Source: Nemertoderma westbladi (lineage: Eukaryota; Xenacoelomorpha; Nemertodermatida; Nemertodermatidae). From it: DNA of 64,000 nucleotides. The position numbers were made by a program, and so were the translations under genes. The notes under the pieces were generated by a model. That model saw only the letters and a list, made by a program, of their open reading frames with translations. It did no database searches and was not told where the DNA came from. Shown one piece after another: positions 23,030 through 35,698 of this stretch; position 1 is the stretch's first letter, and the number at the start of each line of letters is the position of its first letter. Location: NCBI GenBank assembly GCA_032718475.1, contig JAUCBJ010006820.1, positions 1 through 64,000 on the forward strand, written 5' to 3'.

Positions 23030-26000
23030 AGGACAACAGCTGTTTGACCCTTTAAGCTATATTACACCTAACCAAAGGACAACCAGCTGTTTGACCCTTT
23101 AGCTATATTAAACCTAACCAAAGGACAGCAGCTGTTTGACCCTTTAGCTATATTAAACCTAACCAAAGGACAACAGCTGTTTGACCCTTTAAGCTATATT
23201 AAACCTAACCAAAGGACAACAGCTGTTTGACCCCTTAGATATATTAAACCTAACCAAAGGACAACCAGCTGTTTGACCCTTTAGCTATATTAAACCTAAC
23301 CAAAGGACAGCAGCTGTTTGACCCTTTAGCTATATTAAACCTAACCAAAGGACAACAGCTGTTTGACCCTTTAAGCTATATTAAACCTAACCAAAGGACA
23401 ACAGCTGTTTGACCCCTTAGATATATTAAACCTAACCAAAGGACAACCAGCTGTTTGACCCTTTAGCTATATTAAACCTAACCAAAGGACAGCCAGCTGT
23501 TTGACCCTTTAGCTATATTAAACCTAACCAAAGGACAACAGCTGTTTGACCCTTTAAGCTATATTACACCTAACCAAAGGACAGCCAGCTGTTTGACCCT
23601 TTAGCTATATTAAACCTAACCAAAGGACAGCCAGCTGTTTGACCCTTTAGCTATATTACACCTAACCAAAGGACAGCAGCTGTTTGACCCTTTAAGCTAT
23701 ATTAAACCTAACCAAAGGACAACCAGCTGTTTGACCCTTTAGCTATATTACACCTAACCAAAGGACAGCAGCTGTTTGACCCTTTAGCTATATTAAACCT
23801 AACCAATGGACAGCCAGCTGTTTGACCCTTTAGCTATATTACACCTAACCAAAGGACAACAGCTGTTTGACCCTTTAAGCTATATTAAACCTAACCAAAG
23901 GACAACCAGCTGTTTGACCCTTTAGCTATATTACACCTAACCAAAGGACAGCAGCTGTTTGACCCTTTAGCTATATTAAACCTAACCAATGGACAGCCAG
24001 CTGTTTGACTCTTTAGCTATATTACACCTAACGAAAGGACAACCAGCTGTTTGACCCGTTAGCTATATTACACCTAACCAAAGGACAACAGCTGTTTGAC
24101 CCTTTAAGCTATATTACACCTAACCAAAGGACAACCAGCTGTTTGACCCTTTAGCTATATTACACCTAACTAAAGGACAGCAGCTGTTTGACCCTTTAAG
24201 CTATATTACACCTAACCAAAGGACAACAGCTGTTTGACCCTTTAGCTATATTACACCTAACCAAAGGACAACAGCTATTTGACCCTTTAGCTATATTAAA
24301 CCTAACCAAAGGACAACCAGCTGTTTGACCCTTTAGCTATATTACACCTAACCAAAGGACAACCAGCTGTTTGACCCGTTAGCTATATTACACCTAACCA
24401 AAGGACAGCAGCTGTTTGACCCTTTAGCTATATTAAACCTAACCAAAGGACAGCCAGCTGTTTGACCCTTTAGATATATTACACCTAACCAAAGGACAGC
24501 AGCTGTTTGACCCTTTAGCTATATTACACCTAACCAAGGGACAGCAGCTGTTTGACCCTTTAGCTATATTACACCTAACCAAAGGGCAGTCAGCTGTTTG
24601 ACCCTTTAGCTATATTAAACCTAACCAAAGGACAACCAGCTGTTTGACCCGTTAGCTATATTACACCTAACCAAAGGACAACCAGCTGTTTGACCCGTTA
24701 GCTATATTACACCTAACCAAAGGACAGCAGCTGTTTGACCCGTTAGCTATATTACACCTAACCAAAGGACAGCAGCTGTTTGACCCTTTAGCTATATTAA
24801 ACCTAACCAAAGGACAGCAGCTGTTTGACCCTTTAGCTATATTACACCTAACCAAAGGACAGTCAGCTGTTTGACCCTTTAGATATATTACACCTAACCA
24901 AAGGACAGCAGCTGTTTGACCCTTTAGATATATTACACCTAACCAAAGGACAGCAGCTGTTTGACCCTTTAGCTCTCTATATTACACCTAACCAAAGGAC
25001 AGCAGCTGTTTGACCCTTTAGCTATATTACACCTAACCAAAGGACAGTCAGCTGTTTGACCCTTTAGCTATATTACACCTAACCAAAGGACAGCAGCTGT
25101 TTGACCCTTTAGCTATATTACACCTAACCAAAGGACAGCAGCTGTTTGACACGTTAGCTATATTACACCTAACGAAAGGACAACAGCTGTTTGACCCGTT
25201 AGCTATATTAAACCTAACCAAAGGACAACATCTGTTTGACCCGTTAGCTATATTAAACCTAACCAAAGGACAACAGCTGTTTGACCCGTTAGCTATATTA
25301 CACCTAACGAAAGGACAGTCAGCTGTTTGACCCGTTAGCTATATTACACCTAACGAAAGGACAACAGCTGTTTGACCCGTTAGCTATATTATACCTAACC
25401 AAAGGACAACCAGCTGTTTGACCCTTTAGCTCTATATTACACCTAACCAAAGGACAGCAGCTGTTTGACCCTTTAGCTATATTACACCTAACCAAAGGAC
25501 AGTCAGCTGTTTGACCCTTTAGATATATTACACCTAACCAAAGGACAGCAGCTGTTTGACCCTTTAGCTATATTACACCTAACCAAAGGACAGCAGCTGT
25601 TTGACCCTTTAGCTATATTACACCTAACCAAAGGACAGTCAGCTGTTTGACCCTTTAGATATATTACACCTAACCAAAGGACAGCAGCTGTTTGACCCTT
25701 TAGCTATATTACACCTAACCAAAGGACAGCAGCTGTTTGACCCGTTAGCTATATTACACCTAACGAAAGGACAACAGCTGTTTGACCCGTTAGCTATATT
25801 ACACCTAACCAAAAGACAGCAGCTGTTTGACCCGTTAGCTATATTACACCTAACGAAAGGACAACAGCTGTTTGACCCGTTAGCTATATTACACCTAACG
25901 AAAGGACAGCCAGCTGTTTGACCCGTTAGCTATATTACACCTAACGAAAGGACAACAGCTGTTTGACCCGTTAGCTATATTACATCTAACCAAAGGACAA

Positions 26001-28653
26001 CCAGCTGTTTGACCCGTTAGCATATTACACCTAACGAAAGGACAACCAGCTGTTTGACCCGTTAGCTATATTACATCTAACCAAAGGACAACCAGCTGTT
26101 TGACCCGTTAGCATATTAAACCTAACCAAAGGACAACCAGCTGTTTGACCCGTTAGCTATATTACACCTAACGAAAGGACAACCAGCTGTTTGACCCGTT
26201 AGCTATATTACACCTAACGAAAGGACAACCAGCTGTTTGTCCCTTTAGCTATATTACACCTAACCAAAAGACAGCAGCTGTTTGACCCGTTAGCTATATT
26301 ACACCTAACGAAAGGACAACAGCTGTTTGACCTGTTAGCTATATTACACCTAACGAAAGGACAGCCAGCTGTTTGACCCGTTAGCTATATTACACCTAAC
26401 GAAAGGACAACAGCTGTTTGACCCGTTAGCTATATTACATCTAACCAAAGGACAACCAGCTGTTTGACCCGTTAGCATATTACACCTAACGAAAGGACAA
26501 CCAGCTGTTTGACCCTTTAGCTATATTACACCTAACCAAAGGACAGCAGCTGTTTGACCCTTTAGCTATATTACACCTAACCAAAGGACAGCAGCTGTTT
26601 GACCCTTTAGCTATATTACACCTAACCAAAGGACAGCAGCTGTTTGACCCGTTAGCTATATTACACCTAACCAAAGGACAGCAGCTGTTTGACCCTTTAG
26701 CATATTGCACCTAACCAAAGGACAACCAGCTGTTTGACCCGTTAGCTATATTACACCTAACCAAAGGACAACCAGCTGTTTGACCCGTTAGCTATATTAC
26801 ACCTAACCAAAGGACAACCAGCTGTTTGACCCGTTAGCTATATTACACCTAACCAAAGGACAGCAGCTGTTTGACCCTTTAGCATATTACACCTAACCAA
26901 AGGACAACCAGCTGTTTGACCCGTTAGCTATATTACACCTAACCAAAGGACAAACAGCTGTTTGACCCGTTAGCTATATTACACCTAACCAAAGGACAAC
27001 AGCTGTTTGACCCTTTAGCTATATTACACCTAACGAAAGGACAACAGCTGTTTGACCCTTTAGCTATATTACACCTAACCAAAGGACAGCAGCTGTTTGA
27101 CCCTTTAAGCTATATTACACCTAACCAAAGGACAGCAGCTGTTTGACCCTTTAGATATATTACACCTAACCAAAGGACAGCAGCACTTTGACCCTTTAGA
27201 TATATTACACCTAACGAAAGGACAACAGCTGTTTGACCCTTTAGCTATATTACACCTAACGAAAGGACAACAGCTGTTTGACCCTTTAGCTATATTACAC
27301 CTAACCAAAGGACAGCAGCTGTTTGACCCTTTAGCTATATTACACCTAACCAAAGGACAGCAGCTGTTTGACCCTTTAGATATATTACACCTAACCAAAG
27401 GACAGCAGCTGTTTGACCCTTTAGCTATATTACACCTAACCAAAGGACAGCAGCTGTTTGACCCGTTAGCTATATTATACCTAACCAAAGGACAACCAGC
27501 TGTTTGACCCTTTAGCTATATTAAACCTAACCAAAGGACAGCAGCTGCTTGACCCCTTAGATATATTAAACCTAACCAAAGGACAGCAGCTGTTTGACCC
27601 TTTAGCTATATTACACCTAACCAAAGGACAGCAGCTGTTTGACCCTTTAGCTATATTACACCTAACCAAAGGACAGCAGCTGTTTGACCCTTTAGCTATA
27701 TTACACCTAACCAAAGGACAGCAGCTGTTTGACCCGTTAGCTATATTATACCTAACCAAAGGACAACCAGCTGTTTGACCCTTTAGCTATATTAAACCTA
27801 ACCAAAGGACAGCAGCTGCTTGACCCCTTAGATATATTAAACCTAACCAAAGGACAGCAGCTGTTTGACCCTTTAGCTATATTACACCTAACCAAAGGAC
27901 AGCAGCTGTTTGACCCTTTAGCTATATTACACCTAACCAAAGGACAGCAGCTGTTTGACCCGTTAGCTATATTATACCTAACCAAAGGACAACCAGCTGC
28001 TTGACCCCTTAGATATATTAAACCTAACCAAAGGACAGCAGCTGCTTGACCCCTTAGATATATTAAACCTAACCAAAGGACAGCAGCTGTTTGACCCTTT
28101 AGCTATATTACACCTAACCAAAGGACAGCAGCTGTTTGACCCGTTAGCTATATTATACCTAACCAAAGGACAACCAGCTGCTTGACCCCTTAGATATATT
28201 AAACCTAACCAAAGGACAGCAGCTGCTTGACCCCTTAGATATATTAAACCTAACCAAAGGACAGCAGCTGCTTGACCCCTTAGATATATTAAACCTAACC
28301 AAAGGACAGCAGCTGTTTGACCCTTTAGCTATATTAAACCTAACCAAAGGACAGCAGCTGCTTGACCCCTTAGATATATTAAACCTAACCAAAGGACAGC
28401 AGCTGCTTGACCCCTTAGATATATTAAACCTAACCAAACGACAGCAGCTGTTTGACCCTTTAGCTATATTACACCTAACCAAAGGACAACCAGCTGTTTG
28501 ACCCTTTAGCTATATTACACCTAACCAAAGGACAGCAGCTGTTTGACCCGTTAGCTATATTACACCTAACCAAAGGACAACCAGCTGTTTGACCCGTTAG
28601 CTATATTACACCTAACCAAAGGACAGCAGCTGTTTGACCCGTTAGCTATATTA
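23030..28653. repeat. 5.6-kb minisatellite G, ~45-46-bp unit, ~120 copies
   Basis: Each unit contains CAGCTGTTTGACCC, then TTAGCTATATTA, then CCTAACCAAAGGACA. Diagnostic variants are CCCTTT or CCCGTT, AAACC or ACACC, AACCAAAGG or AACGAAAGG, and CAGCTG preceded by CC. Variants are clustered along the array, showing block-wise amplification. On the minus strand the 45-bp register is open and gives repeated peptides of the type CNIAKGSNSCCPLVR; these are not genes. The array follows the truncated end of the LINE. Confidence 0.96.
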
Positions 28654-29124
28654 CTATACCATCTCCTCCATTGTTTTGTACATTTGGTGCGATATTGTTT
28701 ATTTGTTGCAATTTATTTTAAATATAATACAAATATTTCACTTTTTTGTTATGTATGAAATATTCTTAAGACGTTGTGATTTCTAGTTGTGTAGCAGGTC
28801 GACTCAGGGGGGGGGGGGGGGGGGGGGGGTATTTTATAATTTTTATTGTAATTTATCTGTATCTTTGAGTCAGGTTTGTTGGCAAAACCGAGATTTCGTG
28901 ACTTTTCATAAAATCTAAGGGGCATCCAATAGCGAAAACGACATTTACATGGCTATGTTAGTTTTCGTGCTGTGGTACCTTTCTGGAACCCATCACCAGT
29001 ATAGTATTTCTCGTGCTAAAATTTTTAGGTCTCACTAAAATTATTTTATTTGTGGTACATAGCGGTTTTTTTTTGGATGCTGATCACAATTATAGAACTC
29101 AAATATAACATTCGAGAAATTTTT
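28654..29124. other. Spacer with a G tract
   Basis: AT-rich DNA with a run of about 23 G at 28,807-28,829. Nothing coding recognised. Confidence 0.5.
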
Positions 29125-29300
29125 TGTTAATTTTGAATGTGCCCTCTGGAGCACGAAAAAAACAAGTAGTGCAAATATGATAATGAAACATCACCACAAA
29201 ATCAAATTGATTATATGACCATATGGGTTTTTGGGAAACTGATCATGAATATGACACTGAAATATATCCTACATTGTTGATAATGGGATCAATGTGCAGC
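29125..29300 (+). repeat. Dispersed repeat family 2, copy 2
   Basis: Direct-orientation partner of 17,255-17,480, sharing GGAGCACGAAAAAAACA and TATGACCATATGGGTTTT. Length and end points are approximate. Confidence 0.8.
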
Positions 29301-29479
29301 ACGAAAAATACAAGTACTAACCAGTACTCATTCCAGCTAAACAATTAAACTATACTCCTTCTAAATCCTCATCATCAGCCCTCAATACGTGGTCAGTAGC
29401 CTTAACTTTGACATTCCTTGATACTTTTACGTCAATTTTATCTCATAGTAACTAACATCTGAGATGCTGGCAGCCACCT

Positions 29480-30693
29480 TGTTCGCGCTTTCAGACCTTT
29501 GGCAGTTTAACCCGCCAAATTAGGATGTCTTCTAGATAATAAATCACGTTTAGCCTCTGACAAGTATTTTATTCACTACACTAGTCGAAACCAATCGGTG
29601 CGCGATCATTCACCCGCTGGATATACCCGGGAGATTGGGTTCGACGGCTTAATCGTATTGCTATGTAAGCCTAATGTATTATTCGACTGACAGTATTATA
29701 TAATCTCTGACAATATTATTCACCTTCGGGGAATATTAACAGTTCCTTTAGGACGTGGCGCTCTATCTATAAAAACAGAGTTATGACTTAAACTACTCAC
29801 AACGATATGGCTTAGTTACAATTCACATATATGGCGCATTCTTTAGGAAATGCTTCGTTATCAGTCTCACTCATACACAATGCTGCACAATACTGCACAC
29901 TGATCTGCCGATCTTCACTGATTTTAGTCACATATAAAGGGAACACGGACCGAATCATGTAGGGTCTATCAAATAACATTAGATTCACTTCAAACCACTT
30001 TAACATAAGTCACAATCGTTATATGTAACCTTTCTCTCTTACCTTCGGTATATCAAGAATATTGGGTTTCGGGGTTATTTCTCGTTATTCCAAATATAAT
30101 AATTCATCAACAAATATAATGAATAACCGACAGCAAAGCAGTAATGTTAAGTAAGATAAATGCAATGAGATAACCAGTGAGATATTAAGTCAGTGAGTTG
30201 AGATATCAAGTTTGGTTTGATAACGGATATATGTCCTTATAATTAAGCCTACTAGTGTTAGGCTAAAAGCAGAAAAGCACAAAATATTCTAAAGCCGTTC
30301 TTTCCTGGCTCAGGACAGAATGTAAACACTGCCCATAAAGCATGGAGTGATTTCTAGGAAATTTCTGTACAAGAGCCATAAAAATGCTCTGATTGGCTGA
30401 CTGAACTGAGAGATGCCGTAGAACAAAGAAAATCGACACGTATGAATGTCAGCTGTTAACCGTCGTCATAGTAACTACTGTTCAAGAGTAGCTATCACCT
30501 TTTGCGTCACGGAATTGCCATAGAATCATCAACTATGCCTTCCACAGTACACATACAGAAGAAATAGCTCTTAGATCCTCTAAAAACACCGATACAGCAA
30601 TAATACGGCCTCTTACGCCTATTAAACCAACTACAGAGTATTTTACGGGAAAAATAAGAGAAAATAACCGGGCAATTCAGCAAAAGCTTTTAC
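29480..30693 (-). repeat. 3' LTR of element 1 (intact)
   Basis: Begins TG and ends CA on either strand, 1214 bp. It contains the uninterrupted site GGAAATGCTTCG (around 29,848) that element 2 occupies in the other LTR. An AATAAA lies on the minus strand at 29,573-29,568, about 90 bp from the end, suitable for polyadenylation. Confidence 0.92.
29568..29573 (-). terminator. Poly(A) signal in the element 1 LTR
   Basis: AATAAA on the element's coding strand near the end of the 3' LTR. The position fits the R/U5 border of an LTR transcript. No experimental support. Confidence 0.5.
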
Positions 30694-33600
30694 ACCGCTC
30701 CCAGAAAATGGGATTTTCAGTCTATAAAATATAAAAATCACAGTTTCTAAAACATAAAGATACTCTAAACAGTTAGTTTTCTTTGCGCGGACGGCGTTTA
30801 CGCAGTTTCCCGAGGCTAGCCAGAGTCCTTTTCTCTTTGGGGCGAGCCACTTTACTAGGAAGGCTATAACTCCTGGGTAAAGGGTGCAATACAATTGCAT
30901 TAGAAGGTTTGGGTTTACGGTCGGTGTCTCGTCCAGTTCGATATGCTTCTCCTCGAGCTGATTTTCCTCCGCTTGTCATGGGATACGTTCGTCCAAAACT
31001 CTCGCAGAGAATAGGGTTTTCTAAGCTTGATATCTTCTTAGAGATTCGAGATTTCCCAATCGAACTGAGATAAGGCTAATTCGTTTATCGATTGGACTTA
31101 CTGTTATGACTTACGTTTATCTGAACAAACGCAGATTTCTTTTTTGATCTTGATAGAATAGCGTTTAACTCGTTTCGTACAACGCTCTCCTTCACCTTGA
31201 TGAAGGGTTGTATCGCGTTAAACGGGACGACCATCCGGTTGGATAGTGATATTAGGTGTCCGCGTCACAATCCGGCTAGGTAAGATGGGCGGCTAGCTAG
31301 AAATCACTGTCGGAGTGTTACCGATTAATTGTTAGGGTAGCACTAGATCTTTGAACAGTGAATACAGTCCGCGAGGATCCGCGACACCACCAGGATCGCA
31401 GGTCTGAGGTCCAACTAAGGAATGAGGAGGTTTGACCGAGTATTCCGGGACTCTGATCGTAGGTTTACTCCAGGATCGTTCGAGCCGAGTGAGCATAGGT
31501 GATACGTCAAACAAGTTTCGCTCGAAACTCCAGTAAATATAACGAGCACAACTGTGTTTAACACAACGTTTCCGTGGATGTTTATGTCTTTCCGTTTATT
31601 GGCTGGGTCTAGGGCATTTATCGTAATAATACCAAAGACGCACGTCTTGAAGGAGAAACGCGGGTGATATTTATTTGTTGTTATAATGCTTCTATCAAGA
31701 ATTCCAAATATATATTGGAGTTACCGCGTTTATTTGTTTCTTTAATGTCTTTTCTTTCGAGTCGATTTCGAATAGGATTTTCGCATTAGAATTTTGGTTT
31801 ATCGTTTCGACTCCTCTGGGGAGAATATGTTCGACATAGTCCGTATCGTGTAAATTGATAGAATTGCCAATGGTTAAGAAGTCCATATACATACCATTAC
31901 AATGCGTGTAGCGAGCGGTGAATTTTCCATAGTCCAATTCACGCGTAAGTTACTTCCAGGAAATCGTAGGTTCGATATAACGACCATCATCCTTCGTAGT
32001 AGTTGGACTAGTATCACCGCGTATCAAGCTATCAACAAATGTTTGAAAGTAGAGTATATCGCTCCCCGATACCAAGACCATCTTCTATCAACTCCGTCAT
32101 ATCTGCTATATATGAGTTTATCCATATTATAATGAGTTTATATTTAGGCTAGCGAGCGTCGCTGCCTACCCCAATCAGCCCCCGGACAGTGCGAGATCCT
32201 CAGCGCCGATGTGTCGTCGCCGCTGTACTTTCGCCAACGACGTAGCCGCACAACGACAACGACAACCGGCACAAGTCACTCGACTGTCCGTCCCAAAGGC
32301 TTAGATACACCTCAGGTTCTTACTGGAGAGTTAGGGTTACTTTCACAATTGCGACTCGCTACTGTAAACACACCTTACTAGTAACATTCGCCTATAAACT
32401 CACAAATACCACACACACAACTTGTCACAAATCACACACACTCGGGCCATTTGTCCGTTAGTCAATGCCTTCCAGAATGTCACTGTATTATTATGTATCC
32501 TTGGATACTAGTAGTGCGCTATTTATTCCCTATGCTATTCAATGGGACAAGCTTTCTATTGTTCTTTTAACTCAATTCTAATTCTAGCGTGGTTGTTGCT
32601 ATGGTGACATTATGTAAAGCTAGCGGTAGAATTAGGGTAATTCCAATGCATACAGATCTGGGATGTTATTTAATAGTAATTCTTTAATGGTCAATGTCCT
32701 GTTTTATACATGACTTTATGAATTTTATCGGCTATTGACTATGTTTGGGAGACTTCGCACACTCATACGCATAATAAGATAAATCTCCGCTCCCTTGATC
32801 TATTAATTAATGGAATTTTGGGAATGTTATAAATTACGTAAAAATGGCAATTTATTAAATTCATTAAAAGGCATGAATTTAAATTTATTCCCTGAAATTT
32901 TATAATTTGATAATTAAATTGACATATTTTGATTCTAGAACATGTCTGGGGACACAAGATCCTTAATTCTATGAAAATTGTCTTTTTAAGAATATCGGTA
33001 AATGCTACGATATCTTAATTGACTAGAATGGTTGAAGGATCTGAATTTTACAGATTTTTGATTTATTAGATTTGCAAATATTAAATAATTAATATTTGAG
33101 ATGGGCACCGATTTATTCCAGAACTTGTCTGGGGACATTAACCACTGATTCTAGAATTTGTCTTTCAAGTATATCGGTGGGTGCCACGATATCTTAATCG
33201 ACTAGAATTACAGATGGTCAAAGGGTTTAACAGATTTATTTTGCGTTATACGCTACTGTTAAAGGGACATCACGCTACTATATGTATTATTTAATATACG
33301 GTATGAGAGCAATATCGCACGAAGCAATGTCAGTGTGAAGAGGCAAGTCGTTTCCAAGGTCTACCCAGAGCTTGGTTTAGCCGAGACACGAGGATCTGAA
33401 CTTTGCATTCCTAATACTCTGCCTACCAATAATACTTGAATATAGTAGTGGCTTTATTGTACTTTAATAAGTACGGACATTTCATCTTACTGTAGTTACG
33501 TATTTATAATATAATACGGACAGTAAGGAAAGAGAAAAAACACTTGTTTCTCACCGTCACACTAAATATAATATAAGTAATTACGTACGCAATAAACACG

Positions 33601-33754
33601 AATATATTGCACTATTCTACTAAATAATCGCTAAATAATATTCTACTAAATTAAATAAAACGATTATAATAAAATTACATAGTAATACATACATAAATAT
33701 AAAAATAATAAAATAATATAAAATAATAGAGTCACACGCCCACTCCGAACGATA
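30694..33754 (-). other. Element 1 region between pol and 3' LTR
   Basis: About 3 kb with no intact large ORF. Short minus-strand ORFs at 31,695-31,937 (80 codons) and 30,773-30,979 (68 codons, Lys/Arg-rich, next to the LTR) may be remnants of a third ORF like that of element 2, whose product also ends in a basic tail beside the LTR. This is by position only. A ~125-bp direct repeat is present at 32,931-33,056 and 33,113-33,238, sharing ACTTGTCTGGGGACA-like and CACGATATCTTAAT words. Confidence 0.45.
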
Positions 33755-35698
33755 TTAAGTTGGGGAGTCCCTAGATGTGGGTTGGATTAGGGAAGTGGTC
33801 GTGGGAAGAGTTTCTTGCCTTCCATAGTTTCCGGAGAGTTCTCTGTCTCTTTCCAGTAAACATAAACGACCCACTGGGCGGTTGAGCTGTTGAGTCTCAA
33901 AGACTATCCCTGGTTTCTTAAAGTTACGCCGCATGACGACGAGTTCTACTGATCGCACCAAACCATCGCTCGAGATATGAGTCTCGATGATACGTCCTGT
34001 TTGCCATCGCTTACGTGGGAGATCGGGGTCCACAATAAGCACCATGTCTCCAGCGCTGACGTTTTCTTGCTGCGCAAACCACTTAGTTCGAAGTTGTAGA
34101 GTGGGCAGGTAATGTTTCTCGAAATGGTCAGCGAAACGACGGGATAGCAACTGCATAAGTTGCCAGGTTCGACGGCAGTACTCGTCTCCGTCTGTGATCT
34201 CCGATCGTGGGAGCATGGCTACGGGTTTCTTCAGTAGAAAGTGCGCGGGTGTTAGCGCTTCCAGGGAATCAGGACTTGAAGAGACTGGCATAAGCGGTCT
34301 TTCGTTGAGATAGGCGGCGATTTCCTCCATTAACGTCCGCAATAGTTCGTCGGTGAGATAAGCGCGACAAGGTACAATAAAGTGGAACGCAGTCTTCACG
34401 CTCCTAATCAATCTCTCCCAACTTCCTCCCCACCAAGGGGCGTCGGCGGCGTTGAAGGTCCAGCTAGACGCTGTTATCTTTAGCTGATCGTCCACCTGTC
34501 TTTTGTTCCAGTCCTTTACGTAAGCTTGAATTTCGTTGTTGGCGCCAATGAAGTTCGTTCCCTTATCCGATCTCATCGTGTTACTGGTTCCGAAACGAGC
34601 GATCTGTCGTCGTAAACTCAACACGAAGCTGTTGGTGGATAGATCGTTTACCATATCGAGATGGATAGCTCTACAAGTCATACAAACGAAGATGACACAC
34701 CATCTCTTGACTATAGTCCGGGCACGATATACTTCAATAGGGCCAAATAAATCCACACCGGTATTAGTAAAGGGTGGTTCATAGAAGCTTACTCTTTCCC
34801 TAGGTAATTCTGCCTCTCGCTGTGTCAAAGGCCTACTGAATGCTTTCCTACAGGGTATGCAGTTCCTAAGGACTTGGTTCAGAGCCCTACGGGGTTTATA
34901 AAAATAGAAGCGAGTTCGAATTTCGCTCAGAACTCGTTCTCTTCCAGCATGATACAGTTTGCTATGAACATCTACAATCATCTTGATTTGTATGTCAAGA
35001 TTTCTAATGAGTATGGGAAACTTAGTGTCAAAGGATAATGGGGCGTTGGTAAGCCTGCCTCCAACACGTATTAACCCATCTATCATTGTACTAGAGAAGC
35101 GATCCCTTAAGCGCATCTGCGGATTTCTTAACAACAGGAAATACTTATCGGAATCCTCATAGCATTGTAGGAGTCTCAGCATCTGTTTGTTGGTTTCATC
35201 ATGCTCCTGGTAACTGATCTTCTCCTTTAGAAACCTGTCGGATATCTTGTATTTAGGAAGATCTTTAACAACATGGACTCGTGCAGATGTTGATGGAGCA
35301 TCATCACTATTGGTCTTTGTCCCGGAGTAACGATGATGAAAACATCGTTTTAAATAGGTGACGGCTTTACAGAGCCGATTCCAGGAACTGTAGTGACGTA
35401 TCGCTCTCTGCAAGAGGGGTGAGAGTCCTTGCGCGATATCTGGTATTCCAGATTTCCAATCCTCTTTCCGGATTCCGGATTTCCAAGACTTCTTTAGTCG
35501 TGGCGGTGGGTTTCTGATCCAAAGCATCCTCTCCTGAAGTAAATAATACAGATAGATCAACCGCAGGTTTAAACAACTTCGATTTACTCGCTCGAGTTTT
35601 GGGTTTAACTTTCTCCGCTCCCTTGGCCTGTCTGATCTCTGCTGTTGTGAGATGGGGAGGCCATTCTTCTTCTTCTCTGTAGAGAAAGTCGGGTCCAC
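33755..35698 (-). CDS. Element 1 Pol, integrase part, in a shifted frame
   Basis: Integrase of a BEL/Pao retrotransposon, acting in the nucleus to insert element cDNA. The frame overlaps the end of the Gag-Pol ORF by 332 nt and lies +1 relative to it. Useful homology begins at about LLQRAIRHYSSWNRL (residue ~106). An HHCC zinc module follows (DVHSKLYHAG, then CIPC), then the DDE core: GVDLFG near residue 316, RSDKGTNF near 377 and GGSWERL near 427. A DUF5641-type C-terminal domain contains LQLRTKWFAQ and GDMVLIVDPDLPRKRW. No catalytic residue is missing. BEL/Pao elements normally encode integrase in frame with RT, so the shift is either an inactivating 1-nt indel, an assembly error or an unrecognised programmed +1 shift. 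Confidence 0.9.
   Translation of the reverse strand: MDPTFSTEKKKNGLPISQQQRSDRPRERRKLNPKLERVNRSCLNLRLIYLYYLLQERMLWIRNPPPRLKKSWKSGIRKEDWKSGIPDIAQGLSPLLQRAIRHYSSWNRLCKAVTYLKRCFHHRYSGTKTNSDDAPSTSARVHVVKDLPKYKISDRFLKEKISYQEHDETNKQMLRLLQCYEDSDKYFLLLRNPQMRLRDRFSSTMIDGLIRVGGRLTNAPLSFDTKFPILIRNLDIQIKMIVDVHSKLYHAGRERVLSEIRTRFYFYKPRRALNQVLRNCIPCRKAFSRPLTQREAELPRERVSFYEPPFTNTGVDLFGPIEVYRARTIVKRWCVIFVCMTCRAIHLDMVNDLSTNSFVLSLRRQIARFGTSNTMRSDKGTNFIGANNEIQAYVKDWNKRQVDDQLKITASSWTFNAADAPWWGGSWERLIRSVKTAFHFIVPCRAYLTDELLRTLMEEIAAYLNERPLMPVSSSPDSLEALTPAHFLLKKPVAMLPRSEITDGDEYCRRTWQLMQLLSRRFADHFEKHYLPTLQLRTKWFAQQENVSAGDMVLIVDPDLPRKRWQTGRIIETHISSDGLVRSVELVVMRRNFKKPGIVFETQQLNRPVGRLCLLERDRELSGNYGRQETLPTTTSLIQPTSRDSPT

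Noticed and set aside
24667-28482. Minus-strand ORFs with Cys-rich repeats (CNIAKGSNSCCPLVR type), reminiscent of secreted repeat proteins
   Set aside because: The 45-bp unit is divisible by three and open in one frame. ORFs start and stop wherever a 46-bp unit shifts the frame.
23030-28653. CRISPR-like regular repeats
   Set aside because: There are no unique spacers between repeats, units are directly adjacent, and the DNA is eukaryotic.
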